Below are positions 17,452-24,847 of a stretch of DNA of 63,641 nt, piece after piece (the stretch's first letter is position 1; each line of letters opens with the position of its first letter). The position numbers were made by a program, and so were the translations under genes. Below the pieces are notes generated by a model that saw only the letters and a list, made by a program, of their open reading frames with translations, made no database searches and had not been told where the DNA came from. The stretch is from Paenibacillus polymyxa (lineage in GTDB: Bacteria > Bacillota > Bacilli > Paenibacillales > Paenibacillaceae). The stretch is from positions 1 through 63,641 of the forward strand of contig NZ_JAGGNR010000023.1 of the NCBI RefSeq assembly GCF_018614975.1, given 5' to 3'.

Positions 17452-17927
17452 ACGAAGGACATCCAAATACACCCAAACAACAGGAACAGGTCACAGAGGG
17501 AGGATGGTTCCCGTATCCTCCTTCCAGACCTGCCAGGTTGATTCCACCTATTGCACTGGCCTATATTGGTGATGCGGTATATGAGGTAGCTGTTCGTCAA
17601 TATCTGTTGTCGAAGGCAAACATGCGTCCCAATTATTTGCACCGTAGTGCAACCGGGTTGGTATCAGCGAAGGCACAGAGCCGCATACTTACAACGATTG
17701 AGGCTGAACTGACAGAGGAAGAACGTGATATCGTCCGGCAAGGGCGGAATGCCAAGTCGGGTAGTGTACCCAAAAATGCAGATGTGTTGGAATATAGACA
17801 TGCCACGGCTTTTGAATGTCTCATTGGTTACCTCTACAGCAGTGGTCATCATGATCGCATGATTGAACTGATCGGGCTTGGTATTGAGCACTCGGAACAA
17901 CAATCGCCATCGCCGACAAAAAGATAG
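17436..17927 (+). CDS. mrnC: Mini-ribonuclease 3
   Basis: MrnC is a dimeric RNase III catalytic domain without an RNA-binding domain; in B. subtilis it matures the ends of 23S rRNA. The 163-residue product carries the signature ALAYIGDAVYEVAVR near residue 45. It overlaps cysS by 16 bases. ATG 17448, which overlaps the cysS stop, is an alternative start but has no better ribosome site. Confidence 0.93.
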   Translation: MAAQMNEGHPNTPKQQEQVTEGGWFPYPPSRPARLIPPIALAYIGDAVYEVAVRQYLLSKANMRPNYLHRSATGLVSAKAQSRILTTIEAELTEEERDIVRQGRNAKSGSVPKNADVLEYRHATAFECLIGYLYSSGHHDRMIELIGLGIEHSEQQSPSPTKR

Positions 17928-17970
17928 AAATTTCAACAAAACAACGCATTACAGAGAGGATCGAACAACG

Positions 17971-18717
17971 ATGGAAGAAGAATGGATCGCCGGTAAACAC
18001 TCCGTGACGGAGGCGCTGCGTTCAGGCCGGACCATTAATAAAATATGGATTGCCGATACAGCACAGAAACATCTGACTCAACCTATTATCTCGGAAGCTA
18101 AAAAGCTAGGTATTGTTATTCAACACGTAGACAAGCGTAAGCTGGATCAAACGGTACCAGGCATTCAGCATCAGGGGGTAGTTGCTCAAGCGGCACCTTA
18201 TGCTTATGTGGAGGTAGAAGACATTCTTGCTGCAGCAAAAGCGAAGAATGAGCATCCTTTCTTGATCCTGCTGGATGAGATTGAAGATCCTCATAACCTG
18301 GGGTCGATTTTGCGGACAGCAGATTGCACGGGTGCGCATGGCGTCATTGTACCCAAACGTCGCTCGGCAGCGGTAACCGTGACAGTATCCAAAACATCAG
18401 CAGGCGCTGTGGAGTACGTGCCAGTGGCTCGGGTAAGTAATCTTGGCCAGACCATCGATCGCCTCAAAGAGGAAGGTGTATGGGTTGTAGGGACAGATGT
18501 AACGGCACATGAAGGTGTCTTTGGTAATGGAGTCTTTACTGGCCCTGTGGCATTGGTAATCGGAAATGAGAATAAGGGAATGGGACGACTTATTCGTGAG
18601 AAATGCGATGTGCTGATCAAATTACCAATGCAAGGTCAGATTAATTCCCTGAATGCTTCCGTGGCAGCCGGGGTTGTCATGTACGAAGTGCTCCGCTCGC
18701 GTCAAGCGCAGGAATAG
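17971..18717 (+). CDS. rlmB: 23S rRNA 2'-O-ribose methyltransferase RlmB-type
   Basis: This SpoU-family enzyme uses S-adenosylmethionine to methylate a ribose in 23S rRNA; a tRNA target cannot be excluded. The 248-residue protein has the N-terminal substrate-binding domain (GKHSVTEAL) and the trefoil-knot motifs (NLGSILRTAD, GNENKGM, LNASVAAGVVMYE). ATG 17971 is preceded by AGAGAGGA; the open frame extends 31 codons upstream without family likeness. Confidence 0.92.
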   Translation: MEEEWIAGKHSVTEALRSGRTINKIWIADTAQKHLTQPIISEAKKLGIVIQHVDKRKLDQTVPGIQHQGVVAQAAPYAYVEVEDILAAAKAKNEHPFLILLDEIEDPHNLGSILRTADCTGAHGVIVPKRRSAAVTVTVSKTSAGAVEYVPVARVSNLGQTIDRLKEEGVWVVGTDVTAHEGVFGNGVFTGPVALVIGNENKGMGRLIREKCDVLIKLPMQGQINSLNASVAAGVVMYEVLRSRQAQE

Positions 18718-18722
18718 AAGGT

Positions 18723-19244
18723 ATGGCTGATTCCCGTGATGTGCTTCTGGTAGACGGGTACAACATGATTGGCGACTGGCCGGAATTAACCAAACTTGCG
18801 GAAAGTGGGCTGGAAGAGGCGCGCAACAGGCTTCTCTTTCGTCTTGCAGATTACCAGGCTTTCTCCGGCCGGCGAGTCATTGTTGTGTTTGACGCCTACC
18901 TCGTGCCTGGACTCGGTAAATCCTTTACTCAGAGCAAAGTGCAGATCTATTTTACAAAGGAAAAAGAGACGGCAGACGAATGCATTGAGAGACTCGTTCG
19001 GGAACTAAGCATGCGAAGACGCCAAATCTATGTGGCTACGAGCGATATGGTAGAGCAACATGTCATATTCGGACAGGGGGCGCTGCGCATATCTGCAAGG
19101 GAGTTGCTGATTGAAGTAGAGCAGAACGAAAAAGAGTTAAAGAAACGACTGGAAGAAGATCAGGCGAAGACCACGCGTAACACACTCGGGGGCAAGTTGA
19201 GTCCGGATGTATTAAAAGAGTTTGAGCGATGGCGCCGGGAATAA
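18723..19244 (+). CDS. rae1: Ribosome-dependent endoribonuclease Rae1 (YacP, NYN domain)
   Basis: Rae1 cuts mRNA in the ribosomal A site in B. subtilis. The 173-residue product has the NYN/PIN-like catalytic motif LLVDGYNMIGDWPEL at the start, the central DAYLVPG segment, and KETADECIERLV. It follows rlmB by five bases and is the last gene of the T-box transcript. Confidence 0.92.
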   Translation: MADSRDVLLVDGYNMIGDWPELTKLAESGLEEARNRLLFRLADYQAFSGRRVIVVFDAYLVPGLGKSFTQSKVQIYFTKEKETADECIERLVRELSMRRRQIYVATSDMVEQHVIFGQGALRISARELLIEVEQNEKELKKRLEEDQAKTTRNTLGGKLSPDVLKEFERWRRE

Positions 19245-19322
19245 CAGTGAGTTTTACAAAATTTAGAATATTGAAACTCTTGACATTTATGTTATTGATG
19301 TTCTTTTTTAGGCAGAGCGTGG

Positions 19323-19350
19323 TTGACGGTGTGAGGTACCATCATATATA
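19323..19350 (+). promoter_or_regulatory. Sigma-A promoter of sigH
   Basis: TTGACG (19323-19328), a 16-bp spacer and TATATA (19345-19350) lie 65 bases before the sigH start. In B. subtilis this gene is repressed by AbrB; no AbrB consensus can be read by eye. Confidence 0.65.
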
Positions 19351-19414
19351 CTGATCCTATATTTCATAGAGTAGAGTAACGGGGTACCTTGCGTTGCAGC
19401 CGGAGGGATTGTCT

Positions 19415-20059
19415 GTGAGTGTCGACCTCAAAGATATCATGTTATCCAAGTATGATTACCAAAGTGACGAAGACATTGTCGAAGCTTTCCGTGAAGGCGA
19501 AAGCGAAGCGTTAGAGTTTTTGATTAACAAATATCGTAACTTTGTACGCGCCAAGGCAAGATCTTATTTTCTGATTGGGGCAGACCGGGAAGATATTATT
19601 CAAGAAGGAATGATTGGCCTCTACAAATCCATTCGAGATTTCAAAGGGGACAAACTGGCTTCGTTCAAGGCTTTTGCCGAACTGTGTATTACAAGACAGA
19701 TCATCACGGCGATTAAGACAGCGACACGTCAGAAGCATATTCCGCTTAATTCTTATGTATCTCTGGACAAGCCTATTTATGACGAAGAGTCTGATCGTAC
19801 GTTACTCGATGTGATTTGTGGAACCCAGGTCAGTGATCCGGAAGAACTTATCATCAATCAGGAAGAGTTCGTGGGCCTGGAAGATAAAATGTCCGAGATT
19901 CTGAGTGATCTGGAACGTAAAGTATTGATGTTGTATCTGGACGGGAGATCTTATCAAGAGATTGCAGTAGATTTGGACAGACATGTGAAGTCCATTGATA
20001 ATGCACTTCAGCGCGTCAAGCGCAAACTTGAAAAGTACCTGGAAGTTCGAGATAATTAA
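19415..20059 (+). CDS. sigH: RNA polymerase sigma factor SigH (sporulation, transition state)
   Basis: SigH directs RNA polymerase to early sporulation and competence genes. The 214-residue product has region 2 (DREDIIQEGMIGLYKSIRDF) and a region 4 helix-turn-helix at the C-terminus (SYQEIAVDLDRHVKSIDNALQRVKRK). I chose GTG 19415, seven bases after GGAGGG; TTG codons at 19394 and 19409 are in frame but fit the ribosome site less well. It is monocistronic, with its own promoter and terminator. Confidence 0.95.
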   Translation: MSVDLKDIMLSKYDYQSDEDIVEAFREGESEALEFLINKYRNFVRAKARSYFLIGADREDIIQEGMIGLYKSIRDFKGDKLASFKAFAELCITRQIITAIKTATRQKHIPLNSYVSLDKPIYDEESDRTLLDVICGTQVSDPEELIINQEEFVGLEDKMSEILSDLERKVLMLYLDGRSYQEIAVDLDRHVKSIDNALQRVKRKLEKYLEVRDN

Positions 20060-20081
20060 ACACATGTTGTCGTTGACGGAA

Positions 20082-20107
20082 AAGGCTCGGTATTTGAGTC
20101 TTTTTTT
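20082..20107 (+). terminator. Terminator after sigH
   Basis: A 7-bp stem (AAGGCTC/GAGTCTT, 20082-20088 with 20096-20102) is followed by a run of T. Confidence 0.75.
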
Positions 20108-20247
20108 AGTGTCTCAAGTTTATAAAATCTAAGAATGTTTATACTAGTAATCGCTCGGTCCATGCAGGAGAAGAGAAAAAACAGAGATGAGAAACGAATG
20201 TACGTTGTACGGAAGTAATACCCAATGAATGAAAGGCTATTCTTTCA

Positions 20248-20276
20248 TTGACATGGTTATACCCTTGTGATAAAGT
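20248..20276 (+). promoter_or_regulatory. Sigma-A promoter of rpmG-secE-nusG
   Basis: A consensus TTGACA (20248-20253), a 17-bp spacer and TAAAGT (20271-20276) give a start near 20283, about 80 bases before rpmG. Confidence 0.8.
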
Positions 20277-20364
20277 GTTTTAGGTAGGCCTAAATTTGTG
20301 GCTTTTTTTCAGGATCAATTTAGAGACTCTGCTTGAATGTGGAAGTCTTCGGGAGGTGTACATC

Positions 20365-20514
20365 ATGCGGGTAATTATTACTTTGGCTTGTACTAACTGC
20401 AAACAAAGAAATTACACTACGACAAAAAACAAGCGTAATCACCCCGACCGCATGGAGATGAAGAAATTTTGCAAGTTTTGTAACGAGCAGACTTCTCATC
20501 GCGAAACCAGATAG
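20365..20514 (+). CDS. rpmG: 50S ribosomal protein L33, zinc-binding type
   Basis: The 49-residue L33 keeps two CxxC pairs (CTNC and CKFC), so it is the zinc-holding form; zinc-free paralogs often exist elsewhere in Bacillota under Zur control. ATG 20365 follows GGGAGGTG. The gene starts the rpmG-secE-nusG unit. Confidence 0.95.
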   Translation: MRVIITLACTNCKQRNYTTTKNKRNHPDRMEMKKFCKFCNEQTSHRETR

Positions 20515-20531
20515 TTTTTGGAGGTGTCGGC

Positions 20532-20723
20532 GTGAAACGAAGTTTCAAATCTCTGATTTCCTTTTTCTCAGAAAGCTGGGCTGAACTTAAAAAAGTTCGC
20601 TGGCCTAATCGTAAAGAGCTGACCAACTACACATTGATCGTACTTGGTACTGTTGTGGTTATGACGCTGTTTTTTTGGGTCATTGACATTGGCATCTCCT
20701 TTGTGATCGAAGCGATTATTTAA
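20532..20723 (+). CDS. secE: Preprotein translocase subunit SecE
   Basis: SecE clamps SecY in the membrane. The 63-residue product has the conserved amphipathic helix with ELKKVRWPNRKEL and one C-terminal membrane helix. It starts with GTG, preceded by GGAGGTG. Seventeen bases after rpmG and just before nusG, the classical order. Confidence 0.95.
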   Translation: MKRSFKSLISFFSESWAELKKVRWPNRKELTNYTLIVLGTVVVMTLFFWVIDIGISFVIEAII

Positions 20724-20744
20724 GAAGGGTTCCGGTGGCTTGAT

Positions 20745-21278
20745 ATGGAAAAAAGATGGTACGTCGTTCATACCTATTCAGGGTATGAGAACAAGGTCAA
20801 AGCCAATTTGGAAAAACGCGTAGAGTCTATGGGCATGGAAGACAAGATATTCCGCGTGCTTGTTCCTATGGAAGAAGAAGTGGTAAACAAGGACGGTAAG
20901 AAAAAAACCGTTATGCGTAAAGTTTACCCCGGTTATGTCTTGGTGGAAATGGTACAGACGGATGATTCTTGGTATGTTGTTCGCAACACACCGGGTGTTA
21001 CAGGATTTGTCGGTTCGACAGGTTCTGGGTCCAAACCAACTGCTTTGTTGCCTGAAGAAGTGGAACAAATTCTTAAGCACATGGGAATGGTTGAACCTAA
21101 GCCGAAAATTGAGTTCGATATTAAGGAATCCGTACGTATTAAAGTCGGTCCTTTTGCGAATTTCGTAGGCTCCGTGGAAGAAATTTTGGTAGACAAAAGC
21201 AAGTTGAAAGTGCACGTGAACATGTTTGGACGGGAAACGCCGCTTGAGTTGGAATACACGCAAGTGGAGAAGATATAG
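20745..21278 (+). CDS. nusG: Transcription termination/antitermination factor NusG
   Basis: NusG binds RNA polymerase and affects pausing, and can link it to the ribosome. The 177-residue product has the NGN domain (WYVVHTYSGYENKVKANLEKR) and a C-terminal KOW domain (VGPFANFVGSVEEI). It follows secE by 21 bases and precedes the L11-L1 genes. Confidence 0.97.
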   Translation: MEKRWYVVHTYSGYENKVKANLEKRVESMGMEDKIFRVLVPMEEEVVNKDGKKKTVMRKVYPGYVLVEMVQTDDSWYVVRNTPGVTGFVGSTGSGSKPTALLPEEVEQILKHMGMVEPKPKIEFDIKESVRIKVGPFANFVGSVEEILVDKSKLKVHVNMFGRETPLELEYTQVEKI

Positions 21279-21294
21279 TCTCTTCGAGTTTCTT

Positions 21295-21323
21295 GTGGGA
21301 GGGTTGAAAAACCCGTTAACCAC
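21295..21323 (+). promoter_or_regulatory. L1-binding-like hairpin upstream of rplK
   Basis: GTGG/CCAC and GGGTT/AACCC helices enclose an uneven internal loop (GA on the left, GTTAA on the right) and a GAAA loop. The sequence GTGGGAGG echoes the L1-binding helix of 23S rRNA, which L1 also recognises in its own mRNA in other bacteria. Feedback by L1 is therefore likely. Confidence 0.65.
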
Positions 21324-21346
21324 TATTTTGCAAGGAGGTGTCAATC

Positions 21347-21772
21347 ATGGCGAAAAAAGTTATTAAAATGGTAAAACTGCAGATTCCAGCAGGTAAAGCA
21401 AACCCAGCACCACCAGTAGGTCCAGCTTTGGGTCAAGCAGGTGTCAACATCATGGCATTCTGTAAAGAATTCAACGCTCGTACAGCTGATCAAGCGGGAT
21501 TGATTATTCCAGTTGAAATTTCTGTATTCGAGGACCGTTCCTTTACTTTCATCACTAAAACTCCACCGGCAGCAGTTCTGTTGAAAGTGGCAGCTAAAGT
21601 TGAAAAAGGATCCGGCGAACCGAACAAGAAAAAAGTTGCTACTGTTAAACGTGATGCGGTTCGTCAAATCGCAGAAACAAAAATGCCTGACCTGAATGCA
21701 GCAGACGTTGAGTCCGCTATGCGTATGGTCGAAGGTACTGCCCGCAGCATGGGTATCACCATCGAAGACTAA
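21347..21772 (+). CDS. rplK: 50S ribosomal protein L11
   Basis: L11 sits at the GTPase-associated centre and binds 23S rRNA helices 43-44. The 141-residue product includes the proline-rich N-terminal segment PAPPVGPALGQAGVN. ATG 21347 follows AAGGAGGTG; a GTG three codons earlier lacks support. Cotranscribed with rplA. Confidence 0.98.
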   Translation: MAKKVIKMVKLQIPAGKANPAPPVGPALGQAGVNIMAFCKEFNARTADQAGLIIPVEISVFEDRSFTFITKTPPAAVLLKVAAKVEKGSGEPNKKKVATVKRDAVRQIAETKMPDLNAADVESAMRMVEGTARSMGITIED

Positions 21773-21824
21773 TTTTCATAAGAAACATGGCTTCGTAAAA
21801 CCGGTCGATTCGCGACCGGTTGAT

Positions 21825-21850
21825 GTGGGAGGTATATCCGCTAACACCAC
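21825..21850 (+). promoter_or_regulatory. Second L1-binding-like hairpin, upstream of rplA
   Basis: This repeats the design of the element at 21295: GTGG/CCAC outer helix, GA on the left, GG/CC inner pairs, and a right-hand loop with GCTAACA. It lies just after a perfect 9-bp hairpin (AACCGGTCG/CGACCGGTT, 21799-21821) that has no T tract. The rplA ribosome site begins right after it, so bound L1 could block initiation. Confidence 0.65.
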
Positions 21851-21866
21851 AAAGGAGGAATAAAAC

Positions 21867-22559
21867 ATGGCTAAACACGGTAAAAAATACCTGGAAGCTG
21901 CTAAGCTGATTGACAGCGAAGCAACTTACGAGCCTTCAGAAGCTGTAGAGCTTGTGAAAAAGGCAGCTACTGCAAAATTCGATGAAACAATCGAAGCAGC
22001 GGTTCGTTTGGGTGTAGACCCTCGTAAGCAAGACCAGGCTGTACGTGGTGTTGTTGTCTTGCCACACGGCACAGGTAAAACACAACGCGTATTGGTATTT
22101 GCAAAAGGTGACAAAGCGAAAGAAGCGGAAGCGGCTGGCGCGGACTATGTTGGTGATGCAGACATGATCAACAAAATCCAACAAGGCTGGTTCGAATTCG
22201 ACGTCTGCGTAGCGACACCAGATATGATGAGTGAAGTAGGTAAATTGGGCCGACTGCTCGGCGGTAAAGGTCTGATGCCTAACCCTAAAGCCGGAACGGT
22301 AACTTTCGATGTAACTAAGGCTGTTCAAGAAATCAAAGCTGGTAAAATCGAATATCGTCTGGATCGTGCAGGTCAAATTCATGCACCGATTGGTAAAGCT
22401 TCTTTCTCTTCTGAGCAACTTAATGAGAACTTCAAAGCTCTCATGGAAGCTCTGAATCGTGCTAAACCAGCGGCAGCAAAAGGTGTTTATCTGAAGAATG
22501 TTAGTCTTTCTTCCACGATGGGCCCTGGCGCACGCGTGAACGCAGCAGCTTTTAGATAA
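21867..22559 (+). CDS. rplA: 50S ribosomal protein L1
   Basis: L1 forms the mobile L1 stalk that helps release deacylated tRNA, and acts as a translational repressor of its own operon in many bacteria. The 230-residue length is usual, and LGGKGLMPNPKAGTV is the conserved L1 signature. AAAGGAGG precedes the ATG. Confidence 0.98.
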   Translation: MAKHGKKYLEAAKLIDSEATYEPSEAVELVKKAATAKFDETIEAAVRLGVDPRKQDQAVRGVVVLPHGTGKTQRVLVFAKGDKAKEAEAAGADYVGDADMINKIQQGWFEFDVCVATPDMMSEVGKLGRLLGGKGLMPNPKAGTVTFDVTKAVQEIKAGKIEYRLDRAGQIHAPIGKASFSSEQLNENFKALMEALNRAKPAAAKGVYLKNVSLSSTMGPGARVNAAAFR

Positions 22560-22565
22560 TATCTC

Positions 22566-22595
22566 TTGACAGGCTTGTCCTGTTATTGATATACT
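22566..22595 (+). promoter_or_regulatory. Sigma-A promoter of rplJ-rplL
   Basis: TTGACA (22566-22571), an 18-bp spacer and TATACT (22590-22595) lie immediately after rplA and give a start near 22602. Confidence 0.8.
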
Positions 22596-22601
22596 TTGAA
22601 A

Positions 22602-22790
22602 GTTGTGAGTCCGAGTGACTGACCGTTGACATTTGAATATGCTTACCGTAGACAGTAGGTGCCATTTGGCTTAATTTCCTGCCGAGGTGTGATTATAGAA
22701 CTTAGAACGATGCAAATCGATGATGAGTATATATCAAGCCTTCGTGATTCTACGGAGGCTTTTCTTAATGGGATAAATTTGATCAGGAGG
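22602..22790 (+). promoter_or_regulatory. L10 leader RNA with attenuator
   Basis: The long leader before rplJ carries sequences typical of the Bacillota L10 leader (ACCGTAGACAGTAGGTGCC ... CCTGCCGAGGTG). It ends in an intrinsic terminator: a 10-bp stem AAGCCTTCGT/ACGGAGGCTT (22736-22745 with 22752-22761) followed by TTCTT. The L10-(L12)4 complex is known to bind such leaders and favour termination, balancing stalk proteins with rRNA. Confidence 0.85.
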
Positions 22791-22798
22791 TGTACAGA

Positions 22799-23302
22799 TT
22801 GGCAAACGCAAAAGTGATTCAAGCAAAACAAGAATCCGTTGATGCAGTAACAGCAAAATTGCGCGAGAGCGTTACAACTGTTGTTGTTGACTATCGTGGA
22901 TTGAACGTTGCCCAAGTAACTGAGTTGCGAAAGCAACTTCGTGAAGCGGGGATCGAATTCCAAGTGCTGAAAAACTCGTTGCTTCGCCGTGCAGCTGCAG
23001 CAGCAGAACTGACAGAACTCGATAGTGTTCTTACAGGTCCTACTGCAATTGCATTCAGCGTAGATGACGTTGTGGCTCCAGCTAAAATTCTGAACGACTT
23101 CGCGAAAAAGAACGATGCACTGGAATTGAAAGGTGCAGTTGTAGAAGGTCGCGTAATCGGAGTAGAAGAAGTTAAGGCATTGGCAGAACTGCCATCCCGC
23201 GATGGACTCCTCTCCATGCTCCTCAGCGTGCTTCAAGCGCCAGTGCGCAACTTCGCGCTTGCGGTTAAAGCAGTTGCAGAAAAAGAAGAACAAGGCGCGT
23301 AA
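22799..23302 (+). CDS. rplJ: 50S ribosomal protein L10
   Basis: L10 anchors the L7/L12 dimers to the ribosomal stalk. The 167-residue product ends in the helical region that holds L12. The start is TTG 22799, nine bases after AGGAGG; this gives MANAKVIQAKQ, whereas the upstream GTG lies within the ribosome-binding site. Controlled by the attenuator just upstream. Confidence 0.95.
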   Translation: MANAKVIQAKQESVDAVTAKLRESVTTVVVDYRGLNVAQVTELRKQLREAGIEFQVLKNSLLRRAAAAAELTELDSVLTGPTAIAFSVDDVVAPAKILNDFAKKNDALELKGAVVEGRVIGVEEVKALAELPSRDGLLSMLLSVLQAPVRNFALAVKAVAEKEEQGA

Positions 23303-23374
23303 ACAACTTGATCTGAATGCTGCTTAGGCGGCAAATGAATTAAAAAAAATAATATTATATATGGAGGTTCACTC

Positions 23375-23734
23375 ATGAGTAAAGAGCAAATCTTGGAAGC
23401 AATCAAAGGCATGACTGTACTGGAATTGAACGATCTTGTTAAAGCAATCGAAGAAGAATTCGGCGTAACTGCTGCAGCTCCAGTCGCTGCTGCAGGTGCA
23501 GTAGCTACTGCTGAAGCTGAGCAATCCGAGTTCGACGTAATCTTGACTAACGCTGGTGCTTCCAAAATCAACGTTATCAAAGCAGTTCGCGAAATCACAG
23601 GTCTTGGCCTGAAAGAAGCAAAAGAACTGGTTGACAACGCTCCAAAAGCATTGAAAGAAAAAGTTGCCAAAGAAGAAGCAGAAGCGGTTAAAGCTAAGCT
23701 TGAAGAAGCTGGCGCTACAATCGAAGTTAAATAA
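23375..23734 (+). CDS. rplL: 50S ribosomal protein L7/L12
   Basis: L7/L12 forms the flexible stalk that recruits translation GTPases. The 119-residue acidic protein has the N-terminal dimer domain, an alanine-rich hinge near residues 37-50, and the C-terminal domain with GLKEAKELVDNAP. GGAGG precedes the ATG. Confidence 0.98.
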   Translation: MSKEQILEAIKGMTVLELNDLVKAIEEEFGVTAAAPVAAAGAVATAEAEQSEFDVILTNAGASKINVIKAVREITGLGLKEAKELVDNAPKALKEKVAKEEAEAVKAKLEEAGATIEVK

Positions 23735-23763
23735 TTTAGCTTTTATAAGCTAGATGAACAAAA

Positions 23764-23799
23764 CAACAAACCCCTTGACTTATATCAAGGGGTTTGTTG
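23764..23799 (+). terminator. Hairpin terminator after rplL
   Basis: A perfect 15-bp stem (23764-23778 with 23785-23799) follows rplL. Its tail is only moderately T-rich, so some read-through into the methyltransferase gene is likely. Confidence 0.7.
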
Positions 23800-23830
23800 C
23801 TGTAATTGTAAATGGAAAGTGAGTGAGGGC

Positions 23831-24451
23831 ATGTCCAATCATTATTATTCGGACAAACCGCAAGTAGCACATGATCGCAGAGCAACTGAAACGGTTCTTC
23901 GCGGATTCAGTCTGCGATTCGTGACGGATGCCGGTGTATTTTCCAAAAACGGAATCGATTATGGCAGCAGAGTATTGATTGATGCGATAGAGTTGCCATC
24001 AGGGGCTCATGTTCTCGATGTGGGATGTGGATACGGACCGATGGGTCTTACAGCAGCTAAACTTGTACCGGATGGGCATGTCACCATGATCGATATCAAC
24101 GAGAGAGCCGTTGAACTTTCCAAGGAAAATGCAAAAGCGAACGGAATTAACAATGTTACGGTATTGCAAAGTAATCTACTGGCTGAAGTAAAAAAGCAAG
24201 ATTATGACGTTATTCTAACCAATCCGCCTATACGGGCTGGGAAAGAGACGGTTCATACTATTTTCGAACAGGCACATCGCCATCTGAAAGTAGGCGGTTC
24301 GTTGTGGATTGTCATTCAGAAGAAACAAGGGGCCCCATCAGCAAAAGCGAAATTGGAATCTTTGTTTGGAAGAGTGGAAGAAGTGACGAAGGACAAAGGT
24401 TATCGGATTTTCAAAGCGGTGAAATCGGAAGAGGGTTCTACTAAAAGCTGA
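23831..24451 (+). CDS. Class I SAM-dependent methyltransferase (RsmC/YbxB type)
   Basis: The 206-residue product has the SAM-binding motif VLDVGCGYGPMG and the N6/N2 methylase signature NPPIRAGK, as in the RsmC family that methylates guanine in 16S rRNA. The B. subtilis neighbour in the same place, YbxB, is untested in detail. The start is uncertain: ATG 23831 gives the family-like MSNHYYSDKPQ, but GTG 23819 is in frame four codons earlier and the GAGGG lies very close to the ATG. Confidence 0.88.
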   Translation: MSNHYYSDKPQVAHDRRATETVLRGFSLRFVTDAGVFSKNGIDYGSRVLIDAIELPSGAHVLDVGCGYGPMGLTAAKLVPDGHVTMIDINERAVELSKENAKANGINNVTVLQSNLLAEVKKQDYDVILTNPPIRAGKETVHTIFEQAHRHLKVGGSLWIVIQKKQGAPSAKAKLESLFGRVEEVTKDKGYRIFKAVKSEEGSTKS

Positions 24452-24503
24452 ATCCGATGTTTGTAAAGTAAGCAGGGGATCATTTTTTTTTGCAATAGGA
24501 CTA

Positions 24504-24532
24504 TTGACTTGAAATTCAGGCCGTGGTATTAT
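24504..24532 (+). promoter_or_regulatory. Sigma-A promoter of rpoB-rpoC
   Basis: TTGACT (24504-24509), a 17-bp spacer and TATTAT (24527-24532) lie about 310 bases before rpoB, leaving a long leader. Confidence 0.65.
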
Positions 24533-24597
24533 TGTAAAATGTCAGTATTAAGATGCCCTATTTGGCTTTAGCTAACTATAAATGTCAACCTTTTTTT

Positions 24598-24632
24598 ACG
24601 CCGAACGGGCTTATTATGCCTACGTTTGGCGT
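24598..24632 (+). promoter_or_regulatory. Large hairpin in the rpoBC leader
   Basis: A 10-bp stem (ACGCCGAACG at 24598-24607 with CGTTTGGCGT at 24623-24632) has an inner GGC/GCC helix and an AT loop. Seven T residues precede it, and it is followed by ATAATATG, not by a T tract, so it is not a standard terminator. The rest of the 24452-24847 gap holds no gene. Confidence 0.5.
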
Positions 24633-24847
24633 ATAATATGTACATTTTGGGCAAACTGGGGATAAGAATGATTTGGAAAGACATCCGCCGATCAAAGTTG
24701 CTCTTTTTTCGAACGACATTTCGAGTAAGGGCTTTTCTTTATTTGTGGATACATTGCTTTGCTCTGTATGTGTACCATTATAAGGTTACAAACAGAGGTT
24801 CGCAACGAAATTTTTAAAGTGAGTAGACATTGAGGGGTGAGTTTAAG

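Noticed and set aside
24632..24637. TATAAT after the rpoB leader hairpin as a promoter
   Set aside because: No acceptable -35 box lies 16-18 bases upstream; the pair at 24504-24532 fits better.
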